DNA from: Streptococcus parasanguinis
Lineage (GTDB): Bacteria; Bacillota; Bacilli; Lactobacillales; Streptococcaceae
Assembly: GCF_001074805.1 (NCBI RefSeq)
Contig: NZ_JUPI01000013.1
Coordinates: 1 to 50,708 of the forward strand
Length of the DNA: 50,708 nucleotides
Direction: 5' to 3'
The notes under the pieces are model-generated. The model saw only the letters and a list, made by a program, of their open reading frames with translations, ran no database searches and was not told where the DNA came from. The stretch's first letter is position 1. Every line of letters begins with the position of its first letter. Positions 37,246 through 45,100 of the stretch are shown one piece after another. The position numbers and the translations under genes were made by a program.

Positions 37246-37336
37246 CAAGATCCTCCTTGTGGGAGATTGACCAACATTCCTTTTCTAATTGTTCCATCTC
37301 CCCAGCATTTCTCTCATACAAGTTTGCAACTTATCT

Positions 37337-37345
37337 AGTATAACA
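37337..37345 (-). promoter_or_regulatory. cshA promoter (extended -10)
   Basis: TGT followed by TATACT (37337-37342) on the minus strand, with no good -35. It predicts transcription from about 37330. Confidence 0.65.
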
Positions 37346-37526
37346 CAATGAAGAGGTAAATGATAGTCACAGGAGACTAATTTTATTTTTTAGGAAAAAA
37401 TCTTAGATAGCTTAAGATTATAAAAACGCCCCTAAACCTTGCCAGGACTGGTTTTCTTCTTGTAACCATTTCATATACTTCATCATAGGAGTATAAAAAC
37501 TTCGGAAAAACTTTTTTTGGTAGTTC

Positions 37527-37555
37527 TTGCGTTTTTACAAATAAATATGTATAAT
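37527..37555 (+). promoter_or_regulatory. Promoter of candidate sRNA 2
   Basis: TTGCGT (37527-37532), a 17-nt spacer and consensus TATAAT (37550-37555) on the plus strand, divergent from cshA. The -35 is poor, the -10 good. Confidence 0.55.
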
Positions 37556-37561
37556 ACAGTT

Positions 37562-37814
37562 AGTATCTAAAATATTTCTGTATAAAGAAATAGGATCATT
37601 TTATCTGATTCAACGATTTATTCTACGTTCTGATTTATTTAGAACCACTCAGTACTATTAAATCTACTCCTACTATTTCCAAGAAGATTTTGTACAGTCA
37701 ATGAACTATTCACACTGCCCCTTCTTTGGAGAGGAGGGCAGGTGTCTAGATGGTTCCTATTTCTCAGATTATTCTAGATACGAAGAGGCTCGGATTTATC
37801 CAAGCCTCTTTTTT
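37562..37814 (+). ncRNA. Candidate small RNA 2, chain of hairpins
   Basis: About 250 nt, ending in a strong plus-strand terminator that abuts the corA stop codon. Hairpins in order: TATTTCT/AGAAATA; GTTCT/AGAAC; CTGCCC/GGGCAG (37715-37741), whose inner arms bury a GAGAGGAGG; GTGTCTAGA/TCTAGATAC (37742-37781, 9 bp with one G-U); and the terminator. Only an 11-codon GTG ORF follows the buried GAGGAGG, so it is most likely non-coding. I do not recognise it as 6S, 4.5S, tmRNA or RNase P RNA. Confidence 0.5.
37783..37814 (+). terminator. Terminator of candidate sRNA 2
   Basis: AAGAGGCT (37783-37790) pairs with AGCCTCTT (37803-37810), followed by TTTT. On the minus strand the hairpin is followed by CGTATC, so it is not a good terminator for corA. 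Confidence 0.85.
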
Positions 37815-38721
37815 ATCTTTGTTTCACAATCCACCGCATAACCTTTCCCAAAATGAGCCATAATATAAAGCTACATACGGATACATAAATCCAAGCATTG
37901 GGATCCTTTGTCATCGGAAGAGGGATATTCATTCCAAAGAAACCGGTGATAACGGCTAAAACCGCCAACAAGGCTTCAAAGATGGTTAGGGTTGTCAAGT
38001 TGTCATTCAAGTTGTTGTTTAGGATATTGTTGTAAGATCCTGACAACTGTTGCAAGACATTGGAAATCAACTCAGTCATCGAAGCCAACTGACGCGCTTC
38101 GATCATGGCATCATCAAACTGCTCTTTTTCAACATCATTCATCCTGCGATAAATGGCATGCGCTTTAATATGTTCTAGCAACATCCGATTCTGCTTGGCT
38201 GCTGCGACCAGATACACCATACCGGTCTCAAGGTCAGACAGGGCATAAAGATTCTTGGTCGTCGTTGTCTTTCGAAGCAAACGATTGAGTTCATCCTTGT
38301 GCTTATCTAAGCGATCAATAATCGGATAATAAGCATTACTGATCATTTCAAGACCTGCAAAAAGCAACTTATAGATCGACAACTCCCCATGGCTTTCCAA
38401 ATAGCGAACCATTTGTTCAATGATATAGGCATTGTCCTGGTTACTGATGGTCACGAGTCGCGTATCTTGAACGATAAAGGTCATAGGGATGGTTTCGTAG
38501 TATTCCTTGTCCTTTTCTAAATCCAATACATTGTAGATAAATGTGATCGTACCGTTTTCTCGATTATAATCCATATGGGCACGTTCGTTCTTATCCATCG
38601 CGTACTCAATGGTTTCTTTGTCAATCTCGTATTTTTTATAAAGATATGAGTTTTCAGCAATCATATCCGAGTCGATATTGATCCATTTCCGATCTTGACC
38701 CAATTGTTTTTCGATAAACAT
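37813..38721 (-). CDS. corA: CorA-family Mg2+/divalent cation transporter
   Basis: 302 residues. Long cytoplasmic N-terminal funnel domain with a helical region (about 130-240) and two C-terminal membrane helices. The signature GMN is in GFFGMNIPLPM and the basic end is KVMRWIVKQR. Pentameric channel that imports Mg2+ or related ions. It follows the PH-domain gene by 41 nt, so they are probably co-transcribed. No magnesium riboswitch is visible in the short upstream gap. Confidence 0.95.
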   Translation of the reverse strand: MFIEKQLGQDRKWINIDSDMIAENSYLYKKYEIDKETIEYAMDKNERAHMDYNRENGTITFIYNVLDLEKDKEYYETIPMTFIVQDTRLVTISNQDNAYIIEQMVRYLESHGELSIYKLLFAGLEMISNAYYPIIDRLDKHKDELNRLLRKTTTTKNLYALSDLETGMVYLVAAAKQNRMLLEHIKAHAIYRRMNDVEKEQFDDAMIEARQLASMTELISNVLQQLSGSYNNILNNNLNDNLTTLTIFEALLAVLAVITGFFGMNIPLPMTKDPNAWIYVSVCSFILWLILGKVMRWIVKQR

Positions 38722-38762
38722 TCCGTCTCCTTTCTCAACTGTTCTCTATCAAAATGATATTT

Positions 38763-39146
38763 TTATTTAAAAACTGCACTGGCTAATGCTTGCTGGATTT
38801 CAATGACGCTGCTGTCACTCTTGAATTGTAAAACTTCTGAAGGCTCGACTGCAGAAGAGACCCAGATTTTTAATTCGGCATCCAAATCAAAATGACCGGA
38901 AGTTTCGACTGAAAATCGAGAGATCGAGCGATAAGGAAGGGATTTGTAGGATGTCTTCTTTCCTGTTACTCCTTGCTTATCCACCAAGATCAAACGAAAT
39001 TCGGTAAAGACGATCAAATCACGAATCAGGCTAAAAGCGAGAGTGACTTGCTCTCCCGGCACCAAAATATCTTCCAGATCTCTTTCTACTTTGTCAACAT
39101 TTTTTTGAGAGGCATTGCCCATCAAACCACTTAATAATCCCATCAT
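38763..39146 (-). CDS. Bacterial PH-domain protein
   Basis: 127 residues with a bacterial pleckstrin-homology-like domain (YvbH/bPH_1 type): LVPGEQVTLAFSLIRDLIVFTEFRLILVDKQGVTGKKTSYKSLPYRSI is the family core. No membrane helix. Function unknown. Upstream is the prfC terminator and downstream is corA. Starts MMGLLSGLMG after AAAGGAG. Confidence 0.88.
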   Translation of the reverse strand: MMGLLSGLMGNASQKNVDKVERDLEDILVPGEQVTLAFSLIRDLIVFTEFRLILVDKQGVTGKKTSYKSLPYRSISRFSVETSGHFDLDAELKIWVSSAVEPSEVLQFKSDSSVIEIQQALASAVFK

Positions 39147-39161
39147 TTCTCCTTTAAAAGC

Positions 39162-39185
39162 GAAAACGGATAAGCTTCCGTTTTC
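39162..39185 (-). terminator. Terminator of prfC
   Basis: GAAAACGGA pairs with TCCGTTTTC, with TTTT in and after the 3' arm on the minus strand. Runs into the upstream region of the PH-domain gene. Confidence 0.8.
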
Positions 39186-39223
39186 TTATTTCTATTGTTA
39201 TGGATCGGTTTTGAAAACGTTCC

Positions 39224-40771
39224 TTATCCCATCTTTTCTTCCAACTCAACGTCTGGATACTTGTCCGCAAACCAGCGGAGGGCAAAGTCATTTTCAAAGA
39301 GGAAGACTGGCTGGTCAAAGCGGTCCTTAGCCAAGATATTTCGGCTTGAAGACATGCGCTCATCCAAGTCTTCTGGTTTGATCCAGCGAACGGTCTTTTT
39401 ACCCATTGGGCTCATGACCACTTCGGCATTGTATTCATTTTCCATCCGGTGCTTAAAGACTTCAAACTGGAGTTGCCCAACCGCACCTAACATGTATTCA
39501 CCTGTTTGGTAGTTGGTATAGAGCTGGATAGCTCCTTCTTGCACCAATTGCTCAATCCCTTTGTGGAAGGATTTTTGCTTCATAACGTTCTTGGCAGACA
39601 CCTTCATGAAAATTTCAGGGGTAAAGGTTGGCAGTGGTTCAAATTCGAACTTGTTTTTACCAACTGTCAGCGTATCCCCAACCTGATAAGTCCCTGTATC
39701 GTAGACCCCGATGATGTCTCCTGCTACGGCATTGCTGACATTCTCACGGCTTTCGGCCATAAACTGGGTGACATTTGATAGCTTAGCGCCCTTACCAGTA
39801 CGAGGCAGGTTGACACTCATCCCACGCTCAAATTCACCCGATACGATCCGCACAAAGGCAATCCGGTCACGGTGACGAGGGTCCATGTTGGCTTGGATTT
39901 TAAAGACAAAGCCTGAGAAATCCTTGTCATAAGGATCGACCATTTCTCCATCGGTCTTCTTGTGGCCGTGTGGTTCTGGAGCAAACTTGAGGAAGGTTTC
40001 CAAGAAAGTCTGCACCCCAAAGTTAGTAAGAGCCGAACCAAAGAAAACTGGAGTTAATTCACCCGCAAGGATGGCTTCTTCTGAGAATTCATTTCCAGCT
40101 TCTTGCAAAAGTTCGATATCGTCTTTCACCTGCTCGTAGAATGGATTGTTGGCAAAGAGCTTGTCTCCATCTTCTAGACTGGCAAAACGTTCATCCCCTT
40201 TGTAGAGTTCCAAGCGTTGATTATAGAGGTCGTAAAGCCCCTCAAAGGCTTTCCCCATCCCGATCGGCCAGTTCATTGGGTAACTTGCGATGCCCAAGAC
40301 TTCTTCCAATTCTTGCAAGAGGTCCAATGGCTCACGTCCATCACGGTCCAGCTTGTTCATAAAGGTAAAGACTGGAATGCCACGGTGTTTCACAACCTCA
40401 AACAATTTCTTGGTTTGAGCCTCGATCCCTTTAGCAGAGTCTACGACCATAACCGCCGCATCCACCGCCATCAAGGTCCGGTAAGTATCTTCTGAGAAGT
40501 CCTCGTGCCCTGGGGTATCAAGGATATTAACGCGTTTTCCATCGTAGTCAAACTGCATGACAGATGAGGTTACCGAAATCCCACGTTGTTTCTCGATATC
40601 CATCCAGTCGGATTTAGCAAAGTTTCCTGTTTTCTTCCCTTTGACAGTACCGGCTTCCCGAATCTCCCCACCAAAGTAGAGCAACTGCTCAGTAATCGTC
40701 GTTTTACCAGCATCCGGGTGGGAGATGATGGCAAAGGTACGGCGTTTTTTAATTTCTTCTTGTACGTTCAT
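39224..40771 (-). CDS. prfC: Peptide chain release factor 3
   Basis: 515 residues. GTPase that recycles RF1/RF2 after termination. G motifs: [13 protein letters not shown] (G1), RGISVTSS (G2), [13 protein letters not shown] (G3), [10 protein letters not shown] (G4). The [16 protein letters not shown] sequence distinguishes RF3 from EF-G. Normal length, monocistronic. Confidence 0.97.
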   Translation of the reverse strand: MNVQEEIKKRRTFAIISHPDAGKTTITEQLLYFGGEIREAGTVKGKKTGNFAKSDWMDIEKQRGISVTSSVMQFDYDGKRVNILDTPGHEDFSEDTYRTLMAVDAAVMVVDSAKGIEAQTKKLFEVVKHRGIPVFTFMNKLDRDGREPLDLLQELEEVLGIASYPMNWPIGMGKAFEGLYDLYNQRLELYKGDERFASLEDGDKLFANNPFYEQVKDDIELLQEAGNEFSEEAILAGELTPVFFGSALTNFGVQTFLETFLKFAPEPHGHKKTDGEMVDPYDKDFSGFVFKIQANMDPRHRDRIAFVRIVSGEFERGMSVNLPRTGKGAKLSNVTQFMAESRENVSNAVAGDIIGVYDTGTYQVGDTLTVGKNKFEFEPLPTFTPEIFMKVSAKNVMKQKSFHKGIEQLVQEGAIQLYTNYQTGEYMLGAVGQLQFEVFKHRMENEYNAEVVMSPMGKKTVRWIKPEDLDERMSSSRNILAKDRFDQPVFLFENDFALRWFADKYPDVELEEKMG

Positions 40772-40907
40772 GTTCCTAATTCTTTCTCTTCTTATTTTTT
40801 GATAAATTTACAAATTCATCTCTACATCGGATTTCTCCTCAATTTCTCTATCTTTTCTATTATAGCGAAAAGAGGCACTTTTTTCAATGATGGATCTTTT
40901 TGGGGAC

Positions 40908-40942
40908 GCAAAAAAAGACCAAAATCCGTAGATTCTAGTCTT
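40908..40942 (-). terminator. Terminator of the DUF2207 gene
   Basis: AAGACTAGAATC pairs with GATTTTGGTCTT with two G-U/bulge positions, followed by TTTTTTT on the minus strand. Confidence 0.85.
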
Positions 40943-40955
40943 CTTTTCACGGCTA

Positions 40956-42881
40956 TCAAAAGGCACCAAATCCTCCACCACCTCCACCATCAGAGAAGCC
41001 ACCGCCGTCAAAGCCGCCACTGCCATCTGAAGAGTTAATAGAGAAGCTTGAAACACTATAGGAATCATCTGCATAGTTCATCAAGGTAGAGCCGTCTAGG
41101 AAGGTATTTGGGGAGGTTGTTAGCCAAAGAACAGTGTCCCAGTCTTCATATGGTAAGGAAATCTGATGATTTTTGAGTACCTGGCTCACTTTTTTTGCTT
41201 GGCCATACAGGGTTGCATAGACTAAGATGCGATTCCATAGGATGACACTCTCAAGTTCTGCTTGGTTGAAATTTGGAATACTTTCGATCATATTTCGAAA
41301 GGCCATCCATTTAAATTGTGCATCCAAGTTTTCTAAAGATTGTAGATGATCTTCACGAAGTTTTACAACAATATAAAATGGAATGAAGAAGACGACCAAC
41401 AATACAATCATCCAAAAATAGAAGGAAGATAGATATGAACCAAATCCAAAAGATAAGAAACACATACTCACGAATAAGATCAGTAAGAGCCAAAAGTGTA
41501 GGGCACAACCTGTTTTTGAAAGGGCTTCTTCTTTCTCAGTTAAGTCTCTAAAATAAGAGGGCAATCCTAATTTCGCAATCTCCTTGTCGACACCTTTTGA
41601 CAATTGCTGGGCATCCTTTTTTAAAAGCGATTGAACGGCACTTCCGACTTTTCGAATACGGTCTCGTTGTGTGTCTGATTTAGCAGCTCGAAAATCTTTT
41701 TTTAAGGCTGCTTTGTCGATTTTATACCTTGAAAATACTTCACTGATATTGATTTCAGTTTCTTGATCAAAGATCATTTCAATAAACTTCAATTCAAAAT
41801 CAGCCAAGCCTTCATGGTGAAGGCAAGTCAGGGTTTCCCCATTTTCATCTCTCGTCAAACGAAGATTTCCTCGATCAATAAGATCTAACATGGTTGCTTG
41901 AATGAGATGATTAAATTTTAGTTGGCCCTTCTCTCTAGACATCACCATCCGTTCAAAATCAAGTTGATACAGTGCCTTAGCTAGGACAAGAGGAGGTAAA
42001 TTCTGTGGTGGTTCGTATAATCGTACTCCTTTTGCAATCCGACGAGTTCTGGTACTGATAAAATACCGGATCCATGGAATGAAAGCGAGAATAAATAAAA
42101 GAATCGATACAATTGGTACAACCTTGAGTAGAAGAGTCCGATAGAGGAACGTTTTTTGTTCAATGGATTTCTCTTTTTTGAGAAATTTCTCTTTTCCATT
42201 TCCCTTGTTAATCTCATTTGCTTGGTCTCGACGCAGGGCTTCTGTCATTGGCCAATAGGCATGCAGTTCGAGCTTTCCATTTTTTGGAAAATTCTTTGTC
42301 CAAATATGATAACCAGTTGCAGTCTGTTCGACTTGGGCTGGTGGATTAAAGTAACCAGTATGGGCATACAGTTTTCCCTGCTTGGCATCCAAGCCATCCA
42401 CATAAAAATCTAATTTCGCGACTTTCTCATCTCCATCTGAAATAGGAAACCAGTTCAATTCTGCAATATCCTTGTAGAAAGTCAAGAGATGATCAATCTT
42501 CCATTTCACTTTGATCTTGACCGTGCCACCGACGATACGGGCATTGTATATTTTTAATTGACGGCCATCTTCCAGGTCTGTTTCCTCTACACGAATCTCT
42601 CGTTTTTCCCCATCCACATAGGCTTCCACCTCAGGATGACGATGAATCTTAAACCCTTTTGGAAGAGGATCAGCGCTTCCTAAGGTCACATATTGACCAT
42701 GATAGCCTGTCTGAAACTGATAGGTGATCTCTTGTGTAAATGTTGCCTGGCTATCTTCCTGCAATTGGAGGTGACCCACATAGGATTCAATCGAATAGCG
42801 AACTTCTTCATCCGCATGTGCTGTCGTTATTGTACAAAACAAACTCCAAACGAGGGAGATCATTAGCAAGAAACGCTTCAT
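40956..42881 (-). CDS. DUF2207 membrane protein
   Basis: 641 residues. Signal peptide (1-23, ending TTAHA), an extracellular beta-rich DUF2207 domain (about 24-245), a membrane helix near 258-280 (VVPIVSILLFILAFIPW), a large cytoplasmic helical part, two further membrane helices near 465-510, and a glycine-rich end (GGFDGGGFSDGGGGGGFGAF). Such glycine-rich C-termini are typical of the family. Function unknown. It follows the YwaF paralogues on the same strand after a weak terminator-like hairpin. Confidence 0.88.
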   Translation of the reverse strand: MKRFLLMISLVWSLFCTITTAHADEEVRYSIESYVGHLQLQEDSQATFTQEITYQFQTGYHGQYVTLGSADPLPKGFKIHRHPEVEAYVDGEKREIRVEETDLEDGRQLKIYNARIVGGTVKIKVKWKIDHLLTFYKDIAELNWFPISDGDEKVAKLDFYVDGLDAKQGKLYAHTGYFNPPAQVEQTATGYHIWTKNFPKNGKLELHAYWPMTEALRRDQANEINKGNGKEKFLKKEKSIEQKTFLYRTLLLKVVPIVSILLFILAFIPWIRYFISTRTRRIAKGVRLYEPPQNLPPLVLAKALYQLDFERMVMSREKGQLKFNHLIQATMLDLIDRGNLRLTRDENGETLTCLHHEGLADFELKFIEMIFDQETEINISEVFSRYKIDKAALKKDFRAAKSDTQRDRIRKVGSAVQSLLKKDAQQLSKGVDKEIAKLGLPSYFRDLTEKEEALSKTGCALHFWLLLILFVSMCFLSFGFGSYLSSFYFWMIVLLVVFFIPFYIVVKLREDHLQSLENLDAQFKWMAFRNMIESIPNFNQAELESVILWNRILVYATLYGQAKKVSQVLKNHQISLPYEDWDTVLWLTTSPNTFLDGSTLMNYADDSYSVSSFSINSSDGSGGFDGGGFSDGGGGGGFGAF

Positions 42882-42902
42882 ATATTCTCCTTTGATATAA
42901 AA

Positions 42903-42932
42903 CAGGGTTGAGACAGAGATGCCCCAACCTTT
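42903..42932 (-). terminator. Weak terminator after the YwaF paralogue cluster
   Basis: GGTTG pairs with CAACC around a TTGGGGCATCTCTGTCTCAA-type loop, followed by CTGTTTTAT. Weak stem; partial read-through into the DUF2207 gene is possible. Confidence 0.5.
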
Positions 42933-42939
42933 ATACTGG

Positions 42940-43620
42940 TTATTTTCTCACTTTCACCCGCTCACTTCTGCGACTGAAGATCTGATTAAAGAGTAATAAA
43001 GCAAGGGCTAAAATACTAGATACAACCAGGTAGTTGAGCCAGACTTTATCCCCTCTCATAATCGGAGGGCGGGCCATCAAACCATAATTACCTCCCGTCA
43101 ATTGATTGACTCCAACCAGGAATAAATCTAAAACAAAGGTATAGAGAACAATCTGACTATTTTTTAAGAGGTTTCGATCATACCATCTCAGGAGATAAAT
43201 CAAGGAATTGATCAGGAGACAGTAATGTCCGAGGAGGAAAGAAAAGCTCGTAATATGAGGGAAAGTGTAGGGATCAAAGACTGGATAGCCCAAAGCAAAG
43301 ATGGCTCCACTCACTCCCATCAAGGCAAAGAACTGTTTGCTTTTCCATCTGTCTGGTAAAAACAAGACCGCAAACATGGCCAAGCGGCAATGATAAAATG
43401 GTAAACTGTTGGACCAAGGAATGTGGTAGGCAAAATACCAAAGATACAAGCAAATTAACTGGAAGCCTTGTAAGTATTGAAAGCATTTGCGAAATTGCTC
43501 ATTCTGATAATAGCGAAGTGACATCATGATCGCTGTCACAACGAACAAGACCATCACACTATACCAAAGTGCTGAGATTGCTGGTGGTGCTGTTGATTCT
43601 GTAGTGAAAAAATGATGCAT
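42940..43620 (-). CDS. YwaF/TIGR02206 family membrane protein, copy 3
   Basis: 226 residues, about seven membrane helices. Family marks: LPFYHCRLAMFAVLF near residue 77, a QLTGGNYGLMARPP segment near 180, and a final membrane helix with basic end (RRSERVKVRK). It differs most from its two neighbours. Follows copy 2 by 13 nt. Role unknown; relatives are described only as integral membrane proteins. Confidence 0.85.
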   Translation of the reverse strand: MHHFFTTESTAPPAISALWYSVMVLFVVTAIMMSLRYYQNEQFRKCFQYLQGFQLICLYLWYFAYHIPWSNSLPFYHCRLAMFAVLFLPDRWKSKQFFALMGVSGAIFALGYPVFDPYTFPHITSFSFLLGHYCLLINSLIYLLRWYDRNLLKNSQIVLYTFVLDLFLVGVNQLTGGNYGLMARPPIMRGDKVWLNYLVVSSILALALLLFNQIFSRRSERVKVRK

Positions 43621-43633
43621 AAAGTCTCCTTAT

Positions 43634-44320
43634 TTAAACAGATTCAGGTATTCTTCTTTTCTTACTGTACTGAACGATCGTATTGATGAGGATCAGTGTC
43701 CCCGTCATTAGGACTGTCACGATCAAATAGTTGAGCACAAGGCCATGGTCTCCTAGCACAGGTGGCCGACGCAGAAAGCCATAGTTTCCGCCCGTTACAA
43801 GGTTGGCTAGAACAATAATAGCATTGACTCCAAAAGTCATCTGACAGATCTTCCAAACAGCCCCTTCTTCCACCTGGTAGGATTGAACCAGATAGATTAG
43901 GCAGTTGGCCAAGAGGGCCCAGTGACCAAAGACATTGTTGATCGAGGAAACGTGAGGAAAAGGGTAGGGATAAAAAACAGGATGAACCAAGGCCATAATG
44001 GAACCAAAGACTCCCACGAGGGCAAAATATTGCTTGAAGCTTCCCTTGGGGGCCAAAAGGATAATCCACATGGCCATCCGGCTATGATAGAAGGGAAGAC
44101 TCTCTGAAAAAGGCAAGCGAGCTACTAAATACCAAGAGTTGATGATGAGCAACTGGATCAACTGCCCCCAATACCAAAAGGTTTGGTAGCTTTTGGAGTG
44201 AGCAAATCGAACAGACAGAACTCCCACCACTACCAAAGAAGTCGGCAATAAGAAATACCAGACCCCCAATTGAGGAGGGGAGGTTGGTTGACTAGTGAAA
44301 AATAAGTCCCAAAGTGCCAT
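43634..44320 (-). CDS. YwaF/TIGR02206 family membrane protein, copy 2
   Basis: 228 residues. Shares with copy 1 the start MALWDLFFTSQPTSPPQLGVWYFLLPTS pattern and the segments LPFYHSRMAM and NYGFLRRPPVLGDHG, which indicate a recent duplication relative to copy 3. About seven membrane helices, C-terminus basic. The three genes are tandem and co-oriented with 13-28 nt gaps. Confidence 0.85.
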   Translation of the reverse strand: MALWDLFFTSQPTSPPQLGVWYFLLPTSLVVVGVLSVRFAHSKSYQTFWYWGQLIQLLIINSWYLVARLPFSESLPFYHSRMAMWIILLAPKGSFKQYFALVGVFGSIMALVHPVFYPYPFPHVSSINNVFGHWALLANCLIYLVQSYQVEEGAVWKICQMTFGVNAIIVLANLVTGGNYGFLRRPPVLGDHGLVLNYLIVTVLMTGTLILINTIVQYSKKRRIPESV

Positions 44321-44348
44321 GATTTCTTTCCCTCATCTACTCTTTTTT

Positions 44349-45044
44349 CTATTCCGAACGCGAAACGACAGTCTCTTCAACCATCTTGTATTTGTAGCGC
44401 TGGTTGACCAAGCAAATACCAGCCACCATCACGATGCTGACCAAGAGGTAGTTCAAGAGAGCACCGTGGTCTCCAATGATTGGTGGACGTCGTAAGAAGC
44501 CGTAATCTCCTCTGGTCAAAAGATTGACCAAAAAGATGACTGCATTCATACCAAAGGTGATCTTAACAATCCGTAAGGTGTCCTGTTTTTCCGACTGATA
44601 AAAATCCTGTAGGTAAATCAAACTATTGGCAAACAAGGCCCAGTGACTAAAAATCAGGTTGAGTACAGTAATATGGGGGAATGGGAAGGGGTCAAAGGCC
44701 GGGTAAACCAAAGCCGCAATGGATCCTAGAACACCCAACAAGGCAAAATATTGCTTGATATAGGTTCCTCTAGGAGCAAAGAGGATCGCAAGCATAGCCA
44801 AGCGACAATGATAAAAAGGTAAATTGTCTGTCAAAGGCATGTGGGCTAGAATATACCAAGCATTGATGGTTAAGACTTGAATCAATTGTGCCCAATACCA
44901 AAAGCGTTGGTAGCTTTTAGACTGTGCATATTTGATGGAAAAATAGCCAACCACCAACAAGGAAGCTGGTAGGAAAACATACCAGAGTCCAAACTCAGGC
45001 GGGGCTGATTTTTGGTTCGTAAACAATAAATCCCAAAGTGTCAT
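44349..45044 (-). CDS. YwaF/TIGR02206 family membrane protein, copy 1
   Basis: 231 residues, about seven membrane helices. Contains LPFYHCRLAMLAILF and DYGFLRRPPIIGDHG. First gene of the three-gene run after murF. The conserved His/Arg (FYHCR) and RPP motifs face the same places in all three copies and are probable functional residues. Function unknown. Confidence 0.85.
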   Translation of the reverse strand: MTLWDLLFTNQKSAPPEFGLWYVFLPASLLVVGYFSIKYAQSKSYQRFWYWAQLIQVLTINAWYILAHMPLTDNLPFYHCRLAMLAILFAPRGTYIKQYFALLGVLGSIAALVYPAFDPFPFPHITVLNLIFSHWALFANSLIYLQDFYQSEKQDTLRIVKITFGMNAVIFLVNLLTRGDYGFLRRPPIIGDHGALLNYLLVSIVMVAGICLVNQRYKYKMVEETVVSRSE

Positions 45045-45100
45045 TTTTCTATTCCTTTAGTTTATAGTAGCCTATTTTTGTATAACTTCCTTCACATTTG

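Larger units (their letters stand above)
37027..37330 (-). promoter_or_regulatory. Structured cshA leader, possible attenuator
   Basis: About 300 nt of untranslated leader. In order on the minus strand: a GGGAGAT/ATCTCCC stem (37261-37302), AGGAGG and a 26-codon ORF (37165-37245), a perfect TGCGAAAA/TTTTCGCA hairpin (37181-37199), AAGGAG and a 20-codon ORF (37040-37102), a TGCG/CGCA hairpin (37079-37094), and an AAAGTGG/CCACTTT hairpin followed by Us (37042-37064). The 8-mer TTTTCGCA occurs twice and either copy can pair with the TGCGAAAA arm, so alternative folds are possible. Confidence 0.6.

Noticed and set aside
37338..37813. Possible 6S RNA, RNase P RNA or tmRNA in the cshA-corA gap
   Set aside because: The characteristic sequences and overall folds of these RNAs are not present, so it is listed only as an unassigned candidate.
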